Assembly (NCBI GenBank): GCA_021613535.1
Contig: CP075496.1
Location: forward strand, 14,942,001 to 15,006,000
Length of the DNA stretch: 64,000 bases
Direction: 5' to 3'
Source of the DNA: Adineta vaga
Lineage: Eukaryota > Rotifera
The notes under the pieces are model-generated. The model had not been told where the DNA came from, did no database searches, and was given only the letters and a program-made list of their open reading frames with translations. Positions 46,386-58,369 of the stretch are shown here, piece by piece. The translations under genes were made by a program, and so were the position numbers. Each line of letters opens with the position of its first letter. Positions within the stretch are counted from its first letter, which is position 1.

Positions 46386-47886
46386 ATGGAGGAAAACTTG
46401 TCGAAAACTCAATTGGAAAATCTTTCAAATGAAATTCTTCATGAAATCTTTGTTTATCTAAACATTTATGAATCTTTTCAAATATTTTTTCATTTAAATC
46501 AAAAGTTTCAAAATCTTTTTCTTTTATCGAAGAATTTCTTCCAAGTTGATTTATCAAATCTTACAAAAGTTTCACTCGAACAAAATTCTCACGAATTTTT
46601 TCAATCAACAATTCATCAAATCAATTCACTTTATATTTCTAATACATTTATCATTAATTCAATCATTTCATCTTTTAATGATCCAAAATTATTCCTTCAA
46701 CTTGAAATTCTTTATTTAAAAAATCTGAATTTAAACGAATCCGAAGATTTTTTTAATTATTTATGTTTATTACCAAAACTTTCTTCCTTAACAATTTATT
46801 CAATTAATGATTATTTTATTAAAACTAAAATCTTTCGTTTATCATCATTAAAATATTGTAAATTATCATTTATCGATGAGAATTCTTCACACGGTAAAAT
46901 ATTACCACAAGTGACAACAAATTTTAGTCCAATTGAACATTTAATTATTGATTCAACTGTGTGTCTTGAAGAACTTTTACCAATTTTATCATACGTTCCA
47001 AATCTTCGTCGTTTATCAATTCAATCAATTTGAAGAATTTATTTGGATTCTTTTTGAAAATCTTCAAGTTTTATATCTTTTAACAGATAAGGATGATAAA
47101 TATCTTAAAGCACAAAAATGGGAACATTTAATAAAATATGATATGACTCATTTACGAATTTTTAATTTTCAACATCAACATAAAATTCCAATGAAATATC
47201 CTGAAACATGTCGACAATTAATCGAACGATTTTCAACATCATTTTCGACTAAAAGAAAATGGTTTTTTACTCATCAACATTATCAACTCGAAGATTCGAA
47301 TTCTATAAAAGTATCTGAAGAATCGAACTCTTTCGAACAATGTTCAATTTTGGACACTGTACTTCTATGCAAAAAATCAATTCAAGATGGACTTTTCTCT
47401 TCTATAAAACCATTTAGGTAATTCTATTCTTTAATAGATAATTTAAATAAAGAATTTATTTAGGAGAAAAGATTTAATTTTAAATTATATCAATAATCAA
47501 TGTGGAAATTCACTCATAATAGGAAAAAACTCTTCATTCAGTTCGTCATATTTATGTTGAATTAGTCAATAATGAAATTTTCTCGTCAATTAGAATATCT
47601 TCATATAAATATATGTGAAGGTAGTCATCAAATATTTATTAGTTATTTATTATTAGACAAAAATGAAAGTTTTTATTATTTACATTCATTGAATATTTAT
47701 TATTCAAATGATATATGGGAGGAAGAAGTGAAGAATTCAATAACGCAATTTAGACAATTAAATGAAATTCCTTTTGATATAATATTAATTTTAATCATTC
47801 TTATTTATGGTGGTAATCAACTTTTTTCTTCATTATTCACAAACATTCGATTCATTTCTTTATTTAACCAATATTTTTTTAAATAA
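46386..47886 (+). pseudogene. F-box / leucine-rich protein, broken
   Basis: The ATG-started first part has an N-terminal F-box (LENLSNEILHEIFVYLNIYE) and leucine-rich segments (LQLEILYLKNLNL, LPILSYVPNLRRLSI). At 47024-47036 the frame stops and the protein resumes in another frame (FEEFIWILFENLQVL, AQKWEHLIKYDMTHLRIFNF), with an apparent loss of a few dozen residues compared with the family. A 46-bp intron (47418-47463) precedes a short exon (NNQCGNSLII), after which two more shifts are needed to reach RQLEYLHINICEG. F-box proteins recruit substrates to SCF ubiquitin ligases. This copy looks dead, though the first 215 codons alone are open. Confidence 0.65.
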
Positions 47887-47963
47887 AAATAAAAATATCT
47901 ATTTAGCTACGCATTAATTTTTAACTTTCTATATCCATAATTATTCCATTTAGTATATAAGTT

Positions 47964-48018
47964 CTGAGGGTGAGGGTATGTGTTGTAGGTATTCTTCTCC
48001 ACTTACATCCACACCCTG
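47964..48018. repeat. Telomere-like hairpin between convergent genes
   Basis: TCTGAGGGTGAGGGTATGTG (47964-47983) faces CACTTACATCCACACCCTGA (48000-48019). It fills the 130-bp gap between the 3' ends of the F-box pseudogene and the ZZ-finger gene. Confidence 0.65.
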
Positions 48019-48019
48019 A

Positions 48020-49026
48020 TCATCTATGAAACGTCGTACTCCAAGTCAACCGATTCCAGCTATCAGAAATTGTGTTCCTGAGACGTCGTTGTGCATCATA
48101 AAGCAGTTGTCGTGCAAACTCTGCGTCACTTTCACGTATTTGTTGTAATCGATTGTAATAAATCATATTTTCTTGTTTTGCTTCTTGATCGACTAATTCA
48201 GCATCAGATTTTGTCCAACCCGTTGATGAATCACGCCAATTAGAATTACCATCGTTGCTTTTTTCAGCTAAAGCTAGCGTTCGTCGTGCTAACGCTCCTC
48301 GATTATTGTTATATAACACAGGATTTTGTATATATTTCATTTTATGCTCTGTATGTATCTTTCCAAAGCAACTATCACAAAGATCATAATTTGATGAACA
48401 TTCTTCACATTGCCGTCGGTTCCCACTGAAATGTTTTGCTGAACAGCCATCGCATTTTACGTCTAGGTGAAAATAACCGTATGCTAGCCTCGCCCAATCA
48501 TCGAGAGACTTTTGCGAAAATGTATGGGTTGAAGGATGATGTGTAATCATTACTGGCTTACATTCAGCACAAACACCGAAACTTTGTGGACATTGTTGAC
48601 ATTGAAAACTTGGCTCTTTATTCATAACGATTATACGATGACAATGAGAACAATTACTTAAGAAATTGTAAAGGAAATCGTCACTATTAAATATCGATGA
48701 CGATATTGAAGATGTCTGAAATCAATAATAAATAGAAATTTATCAAAAAGATATTGTTCATTTGTTTCAATAAATCCTACTTTAATTTGAGTTTTTTGTG
48801 CATCATCGAAAGATTTCGATTGTGTACTGCTGGCAGCACTAGTAATAGTTGTTGATTGAGTTTGTGATGAATGTATTTTATGGAGTGTATGAAAATGAGT
48901 ACATGCTCGATTATGTTCCTTTTTCTCGCATGATTCACAAACAAAATGATAAACACATTGATGACATTTGTAAATAGTAGAAGATGATGGAATTGAAATA
49001 CCACATGATGTGCATATAGTATTCAT
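48020..49026 (-). CDS. Triple ZZ-type zinc-finger protein
   Basis: Exons 49026-48781 and 48715-48020 (65-bp intron) join in phase to 313 residues. Three zinc-binding ZZ-like modules follow one another: CTSCGISIPSSSTIYKCHQC through CESC...H; NCSHCHRIIV through CQQCPQSFGVCAEC...HH; and CDGCSAKHFSGNRRQCEECS through LCDSCFGKIHTEH. The third has the canonical R-x-C-x2-C core. The C-terminal 90 residues are polar and helical (DAELVDQEAKQEN, SDAEFARQLLYDAQRRL), perhaps a coiled coil. ZZ fingers bind protein N-termini or SUMO; here a scaffold or ubiquitin-pathway adaptor role is only a guess. There is no membrane segment. Confidence 0.8.
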
Positions 49027-49819
49027 TTTTAGTTTTTAGTAAAAAAAGACCTATCAGATATAAATAATTTCAATTTCTCATTTATATTTTATATCGTTAT
49101 TGTACAGGTGAAACGATAAACATGACTATGATGCGTGTTTACTTCGTTTTTTTTCGTTAATTAATGTTAAGTCATGCGCATTTACCATTCTCTATCATTA
49201 CCTCAATTATATATATGCGTAATAAATGAAATGAATTATTCTTGTGCATCATGATCAATTTATACAAAATCGTTTAGATTAATCTTGAATCGACGTTACT
49301 TCACGACTCAGTCCAAATGTAGCAATAATCAGGACAAAGACTACCTTTTTTACAGTTGATTCAAGAAAAAAATTCTCAGATGAAGTGTAAATTTTCGTAT
49401 TTATTTTCCTATTACCACCCAGTGTCTAACCTTTTTTGAAACATAGACAAATATAACAGTATTAGAACAACAAAAAAAATCTAAAAATGAAGGAACGAAT
49501 AGTTTTAAAAATCAGTATCTCAAGGGTCAAGCGGTTGCTTTCGACTTTTCCATAAATGTCTTTCTGAGCTCGAAAATAATCGTTTAGGTTTTGACTAACG
49601 AAATTGAGTTGTGTGTATAGACAAAATATCACGATTAAAGTTGAGGGAATAGTTTGGATGCCTATCTTGTAACTTCTAGATTTTGAATCTGATATCATAC
49701 TTCGATAGGGCATAGAAAAGCTGAACATTATGGAAAATGGCAGGAATACATAGAAAAGGTGATGGGAACTAGTGTACGAATTGTATAGAATAATAAAAAT
49801 AAACAACAATACATTATGC
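49027..49819. other. Intergenic upstream of ZZ gene and downstream of channel gene
   Basis: AT-rich, about 790 bp. The minus-strand open frame at 49462-49854 overlaps the end of the channel exon in another frame and is a shadow. Confidence 0.4.
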
Positions 49820-51769
49820 CTAACGCATTTCCACAACGTGTTTGCCTGATGCATCCGTTGTCACTTGCTGTTTTCCGCTTGAACGCATTTTTTGGGCGAG
49901 TAGCTTGCGATATTCATTATCTTTGTGTTTCATTTCGTGACGCTTGCCAAGGGGTATACGAAAGTACCAAACAATAAAGAGCACATGACAAATAATAAAG
50001 GCCGAGCCAAATGCAATTAACACGTATCGATCAATCCAAAACCAATAACTGGTGGGTGTTATTCGTTCGAAATTATTGAGGGCGAAGACGAGTATACCAA
50101 CGATGGAATGCCATGTGCCGAAGATGACAAGCACAAACATACACGCGAGTGAATATTTGTCAAAGGCAGTCATATAAGAAATATGTGGCTAGAACGAAAT
50201 TGGTGAAGTGTTTTTTTTCTGTACCACTCTCATAATGACCAATTTTTTAGGTTAAAAGTAGTGTTTTCTCGCCTTCGGAAACTTTTAGTTCGGGATGCGT
50301 AGTGACGCCCTAAATTACGGGAAGAGTGCCAAAAGTAAATGTTCTTTTTTTAAATTTACTCTCAAATGTATCTAATTCAACTATTCACTTTGTGGCACTA
50401 ATCTTTCATATGAATTACATTTTTGATGAAAAATGGGCAATACCTAACGATGCGCTCAGCAATCCACCGTCAGCTTTAACATACACTTAAAAAGTTTTGA
50501 GACAGGACTTCTTGGTTGTTTTTCCTGACAAACAGACTTACGAGTACATGCGACACGCTGATTGTCCATCGGAATGCAATTTGGCTGAGTAATAAATTGG
50601 AGACTATGCCGAGTCGCTGCGGTGTCAAGCTAGAATGTAAAGAAGAAAACGGTTCTATTTTATTCTCAAGAGAGTCATGTACGACTTACTCGACAGTAAC
50701 TGCAAACGAGCTGAAGCCAATGGCCGAGAACAAAAATAAGATCAAGAAATGATTCCAAAAGAAATACTGTGACTTTCGTGCAACGTGACAAGTAATCTTA
50801 AGAGTGCCTCGTGTCTTTGGATAGCCTGGAACATACAGATCACCGCCACCATCTAGATCATGTCGAAAGATATATCCCTTAACCCAACTGGGCGTTGTTT
50901 CTACATGTTCATACAAGATCCATTCATGTTGTGCAGCAAACGATTCCTTATTAACTCCGGACAGATTATACGGGTCGGCATATAATTGTACTTTCTTATC
51001 GGACAGATTCGATCCAATTGAAATATTCAGTTCTTGTGTGTCGGTTGGATAGTGATGCAGATCAAAATCACACAAGAAACGCCCTTCAAAGATACGCAGT
51101 TCACGTACTTCGATTTGTTTTGTTTCGTGGTGACGCTTCAAACTGTAGTGCGTGGTTTCATCGATAGAACCTACGTCTCGATTCAGGATAAATATATGAG
51201 GATGCCACCCTTTGTAGTTTCCCACGAGAGATAGTTGTTCGTCTTGATCGAGGGCTGCGATCTGATTCGATGTTAGCGTAGCGAGAAATGAAGCGTCCGC
51301 ACGCCAATGAGATTCCACTGCTACATAGGCAGCGTAACGTTCGCAATGCGTTTCGATCGTACCTATGATAACAAAGGGTATGTGTGTTGATGCATCACAC
51401 TCACAGTCAAACCACAATTCTCTACTTTGGTATCCAGTTTCAAGATGTAGCTAATTCATCTGTGCTCAACTGATTTTGTGAGAAAGACGATTTCAGACAA
51501 AACTTAAAAATAATTTTCTACAGGTTCTATCATGAAAAAGCATTTTCTAGAAACTGTCTAGAATATATTTTCTCTGCTGTCAGATTGTGGTCTTTCTTTG
51601 ATGGGGATATGAAAGCGTTTGTAGGGTAAAACGAGACGTCAGGTTACTTACCTACTCGGAGAAACATGAGGCGAACATCAACTCGCACCGGTGCTTCCTC
51701 TCCTGGCTTCTTTGGTTCATCTTTTACTAGTTCAGCAATTGTACTATTGTGCTCGACGACAACAGTCAT
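49820..51769 (-). CDS. Pentameric ligand-gated ion channel subunit
   Basis: Exons 51769-51652, 51362-50690, 50629-50542 and 50188-49820 close in frame to 415 residues. The extracellular half contains LFVDVR-like VRVDVRLMFLRVGTIE, loop FEGRFLCDFDLHHYPTDTQE and YIFRHD. The third exon (88 bp) supplies the pore-lining region (PQRLGIVSNLLLSQIAFRWT). The last exon gives spans 3 and 4. In the signature loop only the first Cys is present; the partner position is Leu, while the Tyr-Pro-x-Asp core is kept, so it is a cysteine-poor member. An acceptor lies 18 bp before the ATG I chose, so a signal-peptide exon may exist upstream. The product is a plasma-membrane channel; ligand and ion preference are unknown. 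Confidence 0.85.
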
Positions 51770-52369
51770 ATTCACTTCTGAATTATTCTAAAAAAATCAA
51801 TTGTGATTTGTTTACTGCCACATACACAGAGAGAAACAATAGCGGAGGAATCACACAAACTTCCTTGCTCCTCCTTATTATGCGCACATTATTGCATCTG
51901 TGAAACGCAGCCCGTCATGGTAACAACAGCAAAGTGCATTCATATCAGAAACTGATCAATTCAGACCACCATATTATTTTGTAATTAAAAATACTGTGCG
52001 ATGAATTTATATACACTCTGAAAAAGAATAGGATTTTCATGAAACCTAAGCAATGTTCTGCTCACGTATACAAGAAGCACCTTTGTATGAGTGCATATAA
52101 AACAAGTCGTTCTCTATCGAATCTCTTATGAACAACTGACGGTGTGGGTGTCTCTGTTATATTCAGATCCTCATCCTCGATTATCCTTCGGTGAAGTTTT
52201 ATACAACAAATAATACCTTTTATTTTTAACGTTTTTTTTTCAATCAATCAGAGAAGTACGAACATAAAAGCAAGCAAGTTTACAAGACTCTACAACAAAT
52301 AGAGATTACAACAGATAATGTTAAAAAGAATAATAAAAATTTGAAAAACTTTCGAATAGATATTTTTGG
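51770..52369. other. Intergenic, with a hairpin-family copy
   Basis: Includes the probable upstream exon or promoter of the channel gene and a hairpin-family copy at 52140-52180 (GGTGTGGGTG, then ATCCTCATCCTCGA). The latter is 190 bp beyond the 3' end of the GPCR gene. Confidence 0.45.
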
Positions 52370-53407
52370 TTAATTTCGTCGAATTGTTTTCATGGTCATT
52401 GAAACACCCAAATGATTAATTGTATTTTGATCATGAATTACTTGTCCATTCTTCAAATAATTGAAAATATTTGTTAAAAGATGATAAAATCTAATTCGAT
52501 AGATTTTTGAAACACAAAAATTAATATAAAATGTTGAACATGAATTAATATAAATCAAAAAACCCCAAGTAAGAGAAGTAACAAAACCTTCAATAGATAA
52601 TCTTAATGAACTTTTTGATGGTTGACCTTTTTGAACTGTTGTTAAATATAAATAAAGTGTATTGGTTGGATGAAGAATATTTGAAATAAAATAAATCAAA
52701 ACAGTAAATATCAACATAATTATGATTTGTTGATCATATTTTTTAATACGAATAGGATTTGTTACAATTGTTTGATCATTTACAATTGGAATAATACGTT
52801 GATTTATTTGTCGTAAATTAGAAAAAGCTAATAAAGAAAAAATAATCATTAGAATAAGAGGTGTTGATGAACATAGAAAGGAATAAATTGTATAAATTAA
52901 ACTATATATTCCTGATGTTCCACATTTTATATAAGGTATTTGAACATCAACAAAAATTAACATATGAATTGGAATGATCAACCAGAAAATTGGAACAATA
53001 AAAAGCATTTTGAATGCCAAATTTTGATTACTAAGTCGACGTAAATGAGGTTTTATTGAACAAAATAAATATTGATCAATACAAGCTAAAGTTACATAAG
53101 TTCGAGAAATCATTAATAACAAATGTAAACCATATAATTTAAATTTACATGACCATGTTAAATATAAAGAAGGATCTATTATATATGATGATGATATACT
53201 TGGAATAATACCAAAAAGAATTATTAATAAATTAGTTAAAGATGTTCCAAGAAAATATATTGAACAACTATTTGAACGAAGTTGTTTTTGAATAAATATT
53301 AAAATATTTATAATATTACCAAATAATCCAAGAAATAAACATATTGGTAAAATATATCGAGAGAGAATTTGTTGAATTATATTGAGAACATTTTCTATTG
53401 AAGACAT
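52370..53407 (-). CDS. Orphan seven-transmembrane receptor (rhodopsin-like)
   Basis: A single-exon 345-residue frame from an ATG. Seven hydrophobic spans are visible. Span 1 has FLGLFGNIINILIF with the class A Asn in GN. Span 3 is followed by ACIDQYLFCS in the DRY position. A conserved-type Cys before span 3 (TWSCKFKL) pairs with the one in loop 2 (YIKCGTSG). Span 7 is TWGFLIYINSCSTFYINF, an NPxxY-like zone without the proline. The layout fits the large invertebrate FMRFamide-receptor-like orphan groups. It is probably at the cell surface and chemosensory or peptide-gated; the ligand cannot be told. Confidence 0.75.
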   Translation of the reverse strand: MSSIENVLNIIQQILSRYILPICLFLGLFGNIINILIFIQKQLRSNSCSIYFLGTSLTNLLIILFGIIPSISSSYIIDPSLYLTWSCKFKLYGLHLLLMISRTYVTLACIDQYLFCSIKPHLRRLSNQNLAFKMLFIVPIFWLIIPIHMLIFVDVQIPYIKCGTSGIYSLIYTIYSFLCSSTPLILMIIFSLLAFSNLRQINQRIIPIVNDQTIVTNPIRIKKYDQQIIIMLIFTVLIYFISNILHPTNTLYLYLTTVQKGQPSKSSLRLSIEGFVTSLTWGFLIYINSCSTFYINFCVSKIYRIRFYHLLTNIFNYLKNGQVIHDQNTINHLGVSMTMKTIRRN

Positions 53408-54312
53408 TTTTAAATGTTCTTATTTTCAAGTATGTCAAAACAATGAAGAACATTAATTTATATCTCACAGTAAAGTACTTTTCTAATTTACTCGAAATTG
53501 ATGTACATGTCTATGACAAATAGATTATCTGTGATAATATCATTCTATCCATTTTCTTGATTCTTCTCTTTTGGTTTTATATACAACTGAGATTCTTGAT
53601 TAGAAGAAATAAAGAAAAGCGCGTAATGACATCAAAGCTAACACTTCTTTCATCAAAAATCGGCACATTTTCTAAAGAATAATTATAAATTTGTCAGTTC
53701 CGAAGAAATAACATAATAGAGTAAAAAATTATGAATGGGTCATTTGTTTCTTTTATTAAAAAAGGACAAAAAGTGTTATTTTTGTTATTCAATCGATATG
53801 ATGAGAACTTTGTTTTATTCTTCTATTTTGATGAATGTATTTTCAAACCAATAAAGAAAAAAAAATACCTCCGTTCAAAATTTTATACTTAACATTCTTT
53901 TTGGTTCAATGAAACTTATACAAGTCAGTAAATGTAATCAAGTATTTTTAGAATAAGACAAAAAGATAATGATTATACTCATTGACATAAATTCTATTTT
54001 TTATAAAGTGTTATTTAATCTTCTAAAACAAAAGAAAACCTTTCTTTCAATTTTTCTCTAACCGATAAAGAAATATGGCAGTGAATACAATAGATATCTA
54101 TATATAGTCTTCTCATTATCATATAATAGACTCATCATTACTAATTTTTTTTTCTTAATCTTAAATAATTATTAGAAAAAAGTTTAATTAGAATGGTTGA
54201 TATATATTTTTATTTGATATTTTCATAAATATAATTAAGGAAATTTGTTTTTTTTTAATCAGAAAAAAGATATAATGAATAACAAAACAGAAAAAGTAAT
54301 TTATGTAAAAGA
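53408..54312. other. Intergenic, with one copy of a dispersed 75-bp block
   Basis: Contains 53591-53665, which recurs near 61137-61210. Otherwise AT-rich and without a gene. Confidence 0.45.
53591..53665. repeat. Dispersed repeat block, copy A
   Basis: Starts GATTCTTGATTAGAAGAAAT and ends CATCAAAAATCGGCAC. It matches 61137-61210 at close to 87 percent with one 2-bp gap. It lies 184-258 bp upstream of the GPCR start codon. Confidence 0.75.
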
Positions 54313-55848
54313 TTAAAAATAATATCTTTCCGAAATAACAATTCCGTTACTATATCCGTTGTTACCACCAATAACCAATACAGAATTATTGAATAAAACG
54401 GTTTGATGAATAAATCGTCCATTATTTAATATTTTTGTATCTAACCAAGTTTGTGTGACAGGTTCAAATAATTCACAAACACGAGGAAGTGTTTGGTTTT
54501 TCCAATCAACACCACCAACTGCTAATACTTTACCTGATGGTAAAAGTGTAAGTGAAAATCTATCTCGAGGATATTTCATTGATTCGACAGCTCTAAATGT
54601 ACGTGTTGTTACATTATAAATTTCAGCAGTAGAATATGAAATTGTACTATCATTACTTCCACCAGCAATAAGTACATTTCCATCATTTAATAAAACAGCA
54701 GCATGAAAAGCTCGATATGTTGTCATACTATTGGCTAATGCTATCCAAGAACCTGCATTATAAAGTTCAACTGAAGATATAACGTTATTACTAACATCTA
54801 TTCCTCCTGTAATAAGTACTGTGGATTTGTCACTAAGCAATGTACTTGTATGATGAACTCGTGTTGTGGTCATATCATTTATTTTAATAAATGAATTCGA
54901 TAGTGGATCATAAAGTTCTGCTACTTGATTAGGTGTGCGAGAAGCGTTCATTCCGCCTGTAAAAAGTATTTGTTCATTTCCAAGAAGTGTACTTTTACGC
55001 AAATAACTTTCACTAATCATATTATTGAATGTATTTCGCCAGATATTATTATAATACTATCGTACACTTCAGCCAATTTTAGACCATTAATAGATCTACC
55101 ACCTGCAGATAATACTTTGGTATTATTTGCAAAAGCAGTGAGAGTGTGATCATATTGAGTAGCATTCATTAAAGGACCAAATACCCAAACTGTTGATGAT
55201 GAATAGAATTCAGTTGATCGTGTTACTATAGATGAATTTAACCAACCACCAGACACAATAACAGTTCCATTAGCTAATAAAGCACTACCAAAATAATATC
55301 TTTTTGTATTTAGTGATGCATCTATCATCCAATACAATGATGAAACAGAACTACCTATAGATATAAAACATAATTTCTTATCATAATACTTATGAATTCT
55401 ATCAAATTTTTAAAATTAGATTAAATGACTTACTAGTTGTTCTCTGTGTTGAAATTGAAGTAGAATTACCAAATTTTGCTAAATATATTTAAAAAAATTT
55501 AATTAAATATTATTCTAAAGAATGGAATGAAATTACTTGTAGAATTTTGTGTTGTTTGAACTGAAGATAAAAAGAGATAAGTTTAAAAAATCTATAATAA
55601 ATCAAATATAAAATATATTCTACCTGTTCTTATCGTTGATATAGTTGTAGTTGTTCCTTGATCTAAATAAAATCATTTGAAATAATGAATTCAATAAATT
55701 CTAACTGACTATTTAAAACTATTGTTGAACTCATTGTATTGTTTATTTCATTTGTTTTTTTCGATCGAGGTATAAAAACAATTAATAATACAGTAGTTAA
55801 TACTGCACAAATACCACCAATAATAAAAAATACATACATTCGCTTCAT
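54313..55848 (-). CDS. Type II membrane-anchored kelch-repeat protein
   Basis: Exons 55848-55710, 55662-55624 (39 bp), 55560-55537 (24 bp), 55478-55434 (45 bp) and 55354-54313; all introns are phase 1 and 47-79 bp. A short cytosolic end is followed by one span (MYVFFIIGGICAVLTTVLLI), a Ser/Thr-rich stalk encoded by the tiny exons (NQGTTTTISTIRT, VQTTQNST), and six or so kelch blades with LLANGTVIVSGG, STVLITGG, GNVLIAGG, GKVLAVGG and NSVLVIGG. One base appears missing in an AT-rich run near 55050, where the frame shifts between blades (about 429 residues if it is an error). Kelch propellers mediate extracellular binding; no galactose-oxidase catalytic residues were identified. The ATG at 55848 is the first in frame. 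Confidence 0.8.
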
Positions 55849-57115
55849 CTCTTTGTTGGTCTTTCTTTGAAGATATATCAAGAAAATAATGAAATCAATT
55901 GTTATTTTATTTTATATTTTTATTAAAATTTCATTTCATTAAACACAATCAGAGTTTTTTAAGTAAATAACTGTTTAATTCAAGTATGCAGCAGATACTT
56001 ATAATAATGAAAAAAAAATTCTTTTTTTTTATATATATCAACAGTGAGCTTGATAAACTCAAATTTTATCATAATTTGTAACAAAAAAAAAACTCGTGAT
56101 ATAGTATGTCCACAAAGTTTATTTTTTTGAAATTAATTACTATATTTTATAACATATTTATTAGAAAATATTTGCTTTTATTGTTGAAGAGTATAAATAT
56201 CAGTAGAGAAAATATATTCATTTAAGATGCTTATTTTCAATCGTACAATCATTGATATGTTCTATACTAATAAACTGATCGATATAATTATTTCATTACA
56301 AAATCGATAGAAAATGCAACAATGTGTTTTAATATGTATTGATAGTGTAGATTGAAATAAAGAATCAATATTCATACCCTCACCCACCCTTCTCTCATCA
56401 CATGTACATTCACCTACGTTGTATCTGTATAGTTGATTACTGATAAAAAAAACGTGTGTCTAAAATATTTGTCAATATTCAACATATTTACCTGTTTATG
56501 CTACATCACGGTTCGTTGATTAAGTTTAATACGTATTATATGGTAAAAATTAAGTAACGTCCTAAATTTTCAAGGTACAAGGTTGCTTGCATTTTATATA
56601 CATCCACCCTGATTTATTTATATTCATTCCAGTTTTAATTCATGTATTATAGATACAATAATTAAGAAAACAGAGGAGATGTAAAAGTCATGTATATAGA
56701 AAAGAAGAAAAAAAATATTGTTTAAATAAAATTAAAAAAAACAAAAAAAAATTATCGTATTATTTATGTCTTTATATGACATTGGATGCATTTTTTTCTC
56801 AATCATTCAAATCAAATCATAAAAAATTGCCTATGACAGATAAAAAACAATTTTTTTCATTATACATTTTATAACTATATGCGCAAAGAGACCATAACGT
56901 TATTACTTATTTGATAAGCGTGGTAAGATGAAAAATAATGAAAACTAATTTATTTCTGTATCACGTTGTATATATTACCTGTACATATTGTGTTTCTTTC
57001 TCTCTCTCTCTCTATCAGTCCGATTACTGATCTCATGATGAAAATAAACGTAAAAAAATAATTTTTTCATTTTCATTTCTTTTATCTCTCGAATAACAAT
57101 CATCAATAAAATTCA
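55849..57115. other. Intergenic, 1.27 kb
   Basis: Holds a C-rich hairpin-family half copy at 56374-56389 (TACCCTCACCCACCC) and the block shared with 43,380-43,545. A CT microsatellite lies at about 56997-57013, just upstream of the ADP-ribosyltransferase. No gene was seen. Confidence 0.45.
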
Positions 57116-58231
57116 ATGGATTATGTACAAGAGAAACAAAAATCAAAGATTAATTCATATATAGAAAATCCATTTGATATTGAATATCGACAAAATGGTA
57201 AAACAAAAAATGCTTCTATACAAACTTCATTAACATCAAATGCAATTGAACATGAAAAAGATCATTTTCGACGACATGTTAGAAGTAAAAATGCTCGTGT
57301 ACAAACAATATTAACAGCAGTTGAACTTGATGATCAATCAATTAATTTTCATCGATATTCACGAAATAAAAATATTCCCATAGCTGATAAATTTGATGAT
57401 GAAAAAAGAAATGATGGTCGACAATCACCAAGTAGAGAACAGAGAGAACTTAATGAAAATTCAGAAATAACAAATTTAAATATTAATCAACAAATAACAG
57501 ATGGTAATAAAGATGAAAAAAAAGATGTATCAAATACGGGAACAACAGAAATAAATCCTATTGCTGGATATTCTGAAGAACCTCTTTTATCACTTGCTAA
57601 AGCATGTGAACCATTAACTGATCTTCTTCATAATGTTTCATTCTATGTTGAATTAGCATTAAGTGAAACACCTGCTGTTCCACCTGATAATTTAACAATT
57701 GATGAAAGTGCTGCAATTCGTCTTTATACAATTGAATGGGATAAACCACATCGTAGTCTTTATTCAATGATTAATTATCATTTGAAAAATATAGATCGAG
57801 AAAAACTTTTACCTTATTATAAATATCTCAAATTATTTATAACTGCTCTAACTAAATTACCATGTGTTCCACCATTAACTGTTTGGAGAGGTGTAACAAA
57901 AAATTTAAGTACAGAATTTCCACCTGGTACAAGTATAACATGGTGGGCATTTTCATCAACTACAACAGAAATGACTGTACTTGAAAATAATATGTATTTG
58001 GGTAATCAAGGTGATCGAACATTATTTTCAGTTGAAGCTATTAATGGTCGAACAATTAAAGCACATTCACATTTTATTACTGAAGATGAAATTTTACTTT
58101 TACCTGGTACTCATATGATTGTTCAATCACAACTTTCTCCAGCATCTCAACTTGTTATTATTCATTTAAAACAAGTTATACCAGAAGAAACTTTACTTGA
58201 ACCACCATATCCAGGTATTGATATTAATTAA
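57116..58231 (+). CDS. R-S-E-class mono-ADP-ribosyltransferase
   Basis: A single-exon 371-residue protein from an ATG. Residues 1-150 are polar and low-complexity, with a self-similar pair of segments (KNASIQTSLTSNA and KNARVQTILTAVE). The catalytic half, about 155-360, shows the ART triad: Arg258 in TVWRGVTKNL, the Ser-Thr-Ser-type strand WWAFSSTT at 276-283, and the E-x-E loop E323-D-E325 in TEDEILLLPGT. This is the arginine-specific arrangement, using NAD+ to ADP-ribosylate protein arginine. No signal peptide or membrane span was seen, so it is probably intracellular. Such enzymes form a large bdelloid family. The target is unknown. Confidence 0.85.
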   Translation: MDYVQEKQKSKINSYIENPFDIEYRQNGKTKNASIQTSLTSNAIEHEKDHFRRHVRSKNARVQTILTAVELDDQSINFHRYSRNKNIPIADKFDDEKRNDGRQSPSREQRELNENSEITNLNINQQITDGNKDEKKDVSNTGTTEINPIAGYSEEPLLSLAKACEPLTDLLHNVSFYVELALSETPAVPPDNLTIDESAAIRLYTIEWDKPHRSLYSMINYHLKNIDREKLLPYYKYLKLFITALTKLPCVPPLTVWRGVTKNLSTEFPPGTSITWWAFSSTTTEMTVLENNMYLGNQGDRTLFSVEAINGRTIKAHSHFITEDEILLLPGTHMIVQSQLSPASQLVIIHLKQVIPEETLLEPPYPGIDIN

Positions 58232-58369
58232 ACAATATTTTCTATTAACTTATGTTATATTTTAGGTGCAAATATTTATCCAAAAATACAGTAAATTTTC
58301 TTGTTTTCAATCTTTTTTATGATATTTATTTTATTTATAAGACGTCCTTTGTATCGAAAGAAAAAATTC

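Noticed and set aside
54313-55354. Galactose oxidase enzyme
   Set aside because: Blades are kelch-like, but the copper-ligand and Tyr-Cys residues could not be identified; called a kelch binding protein.
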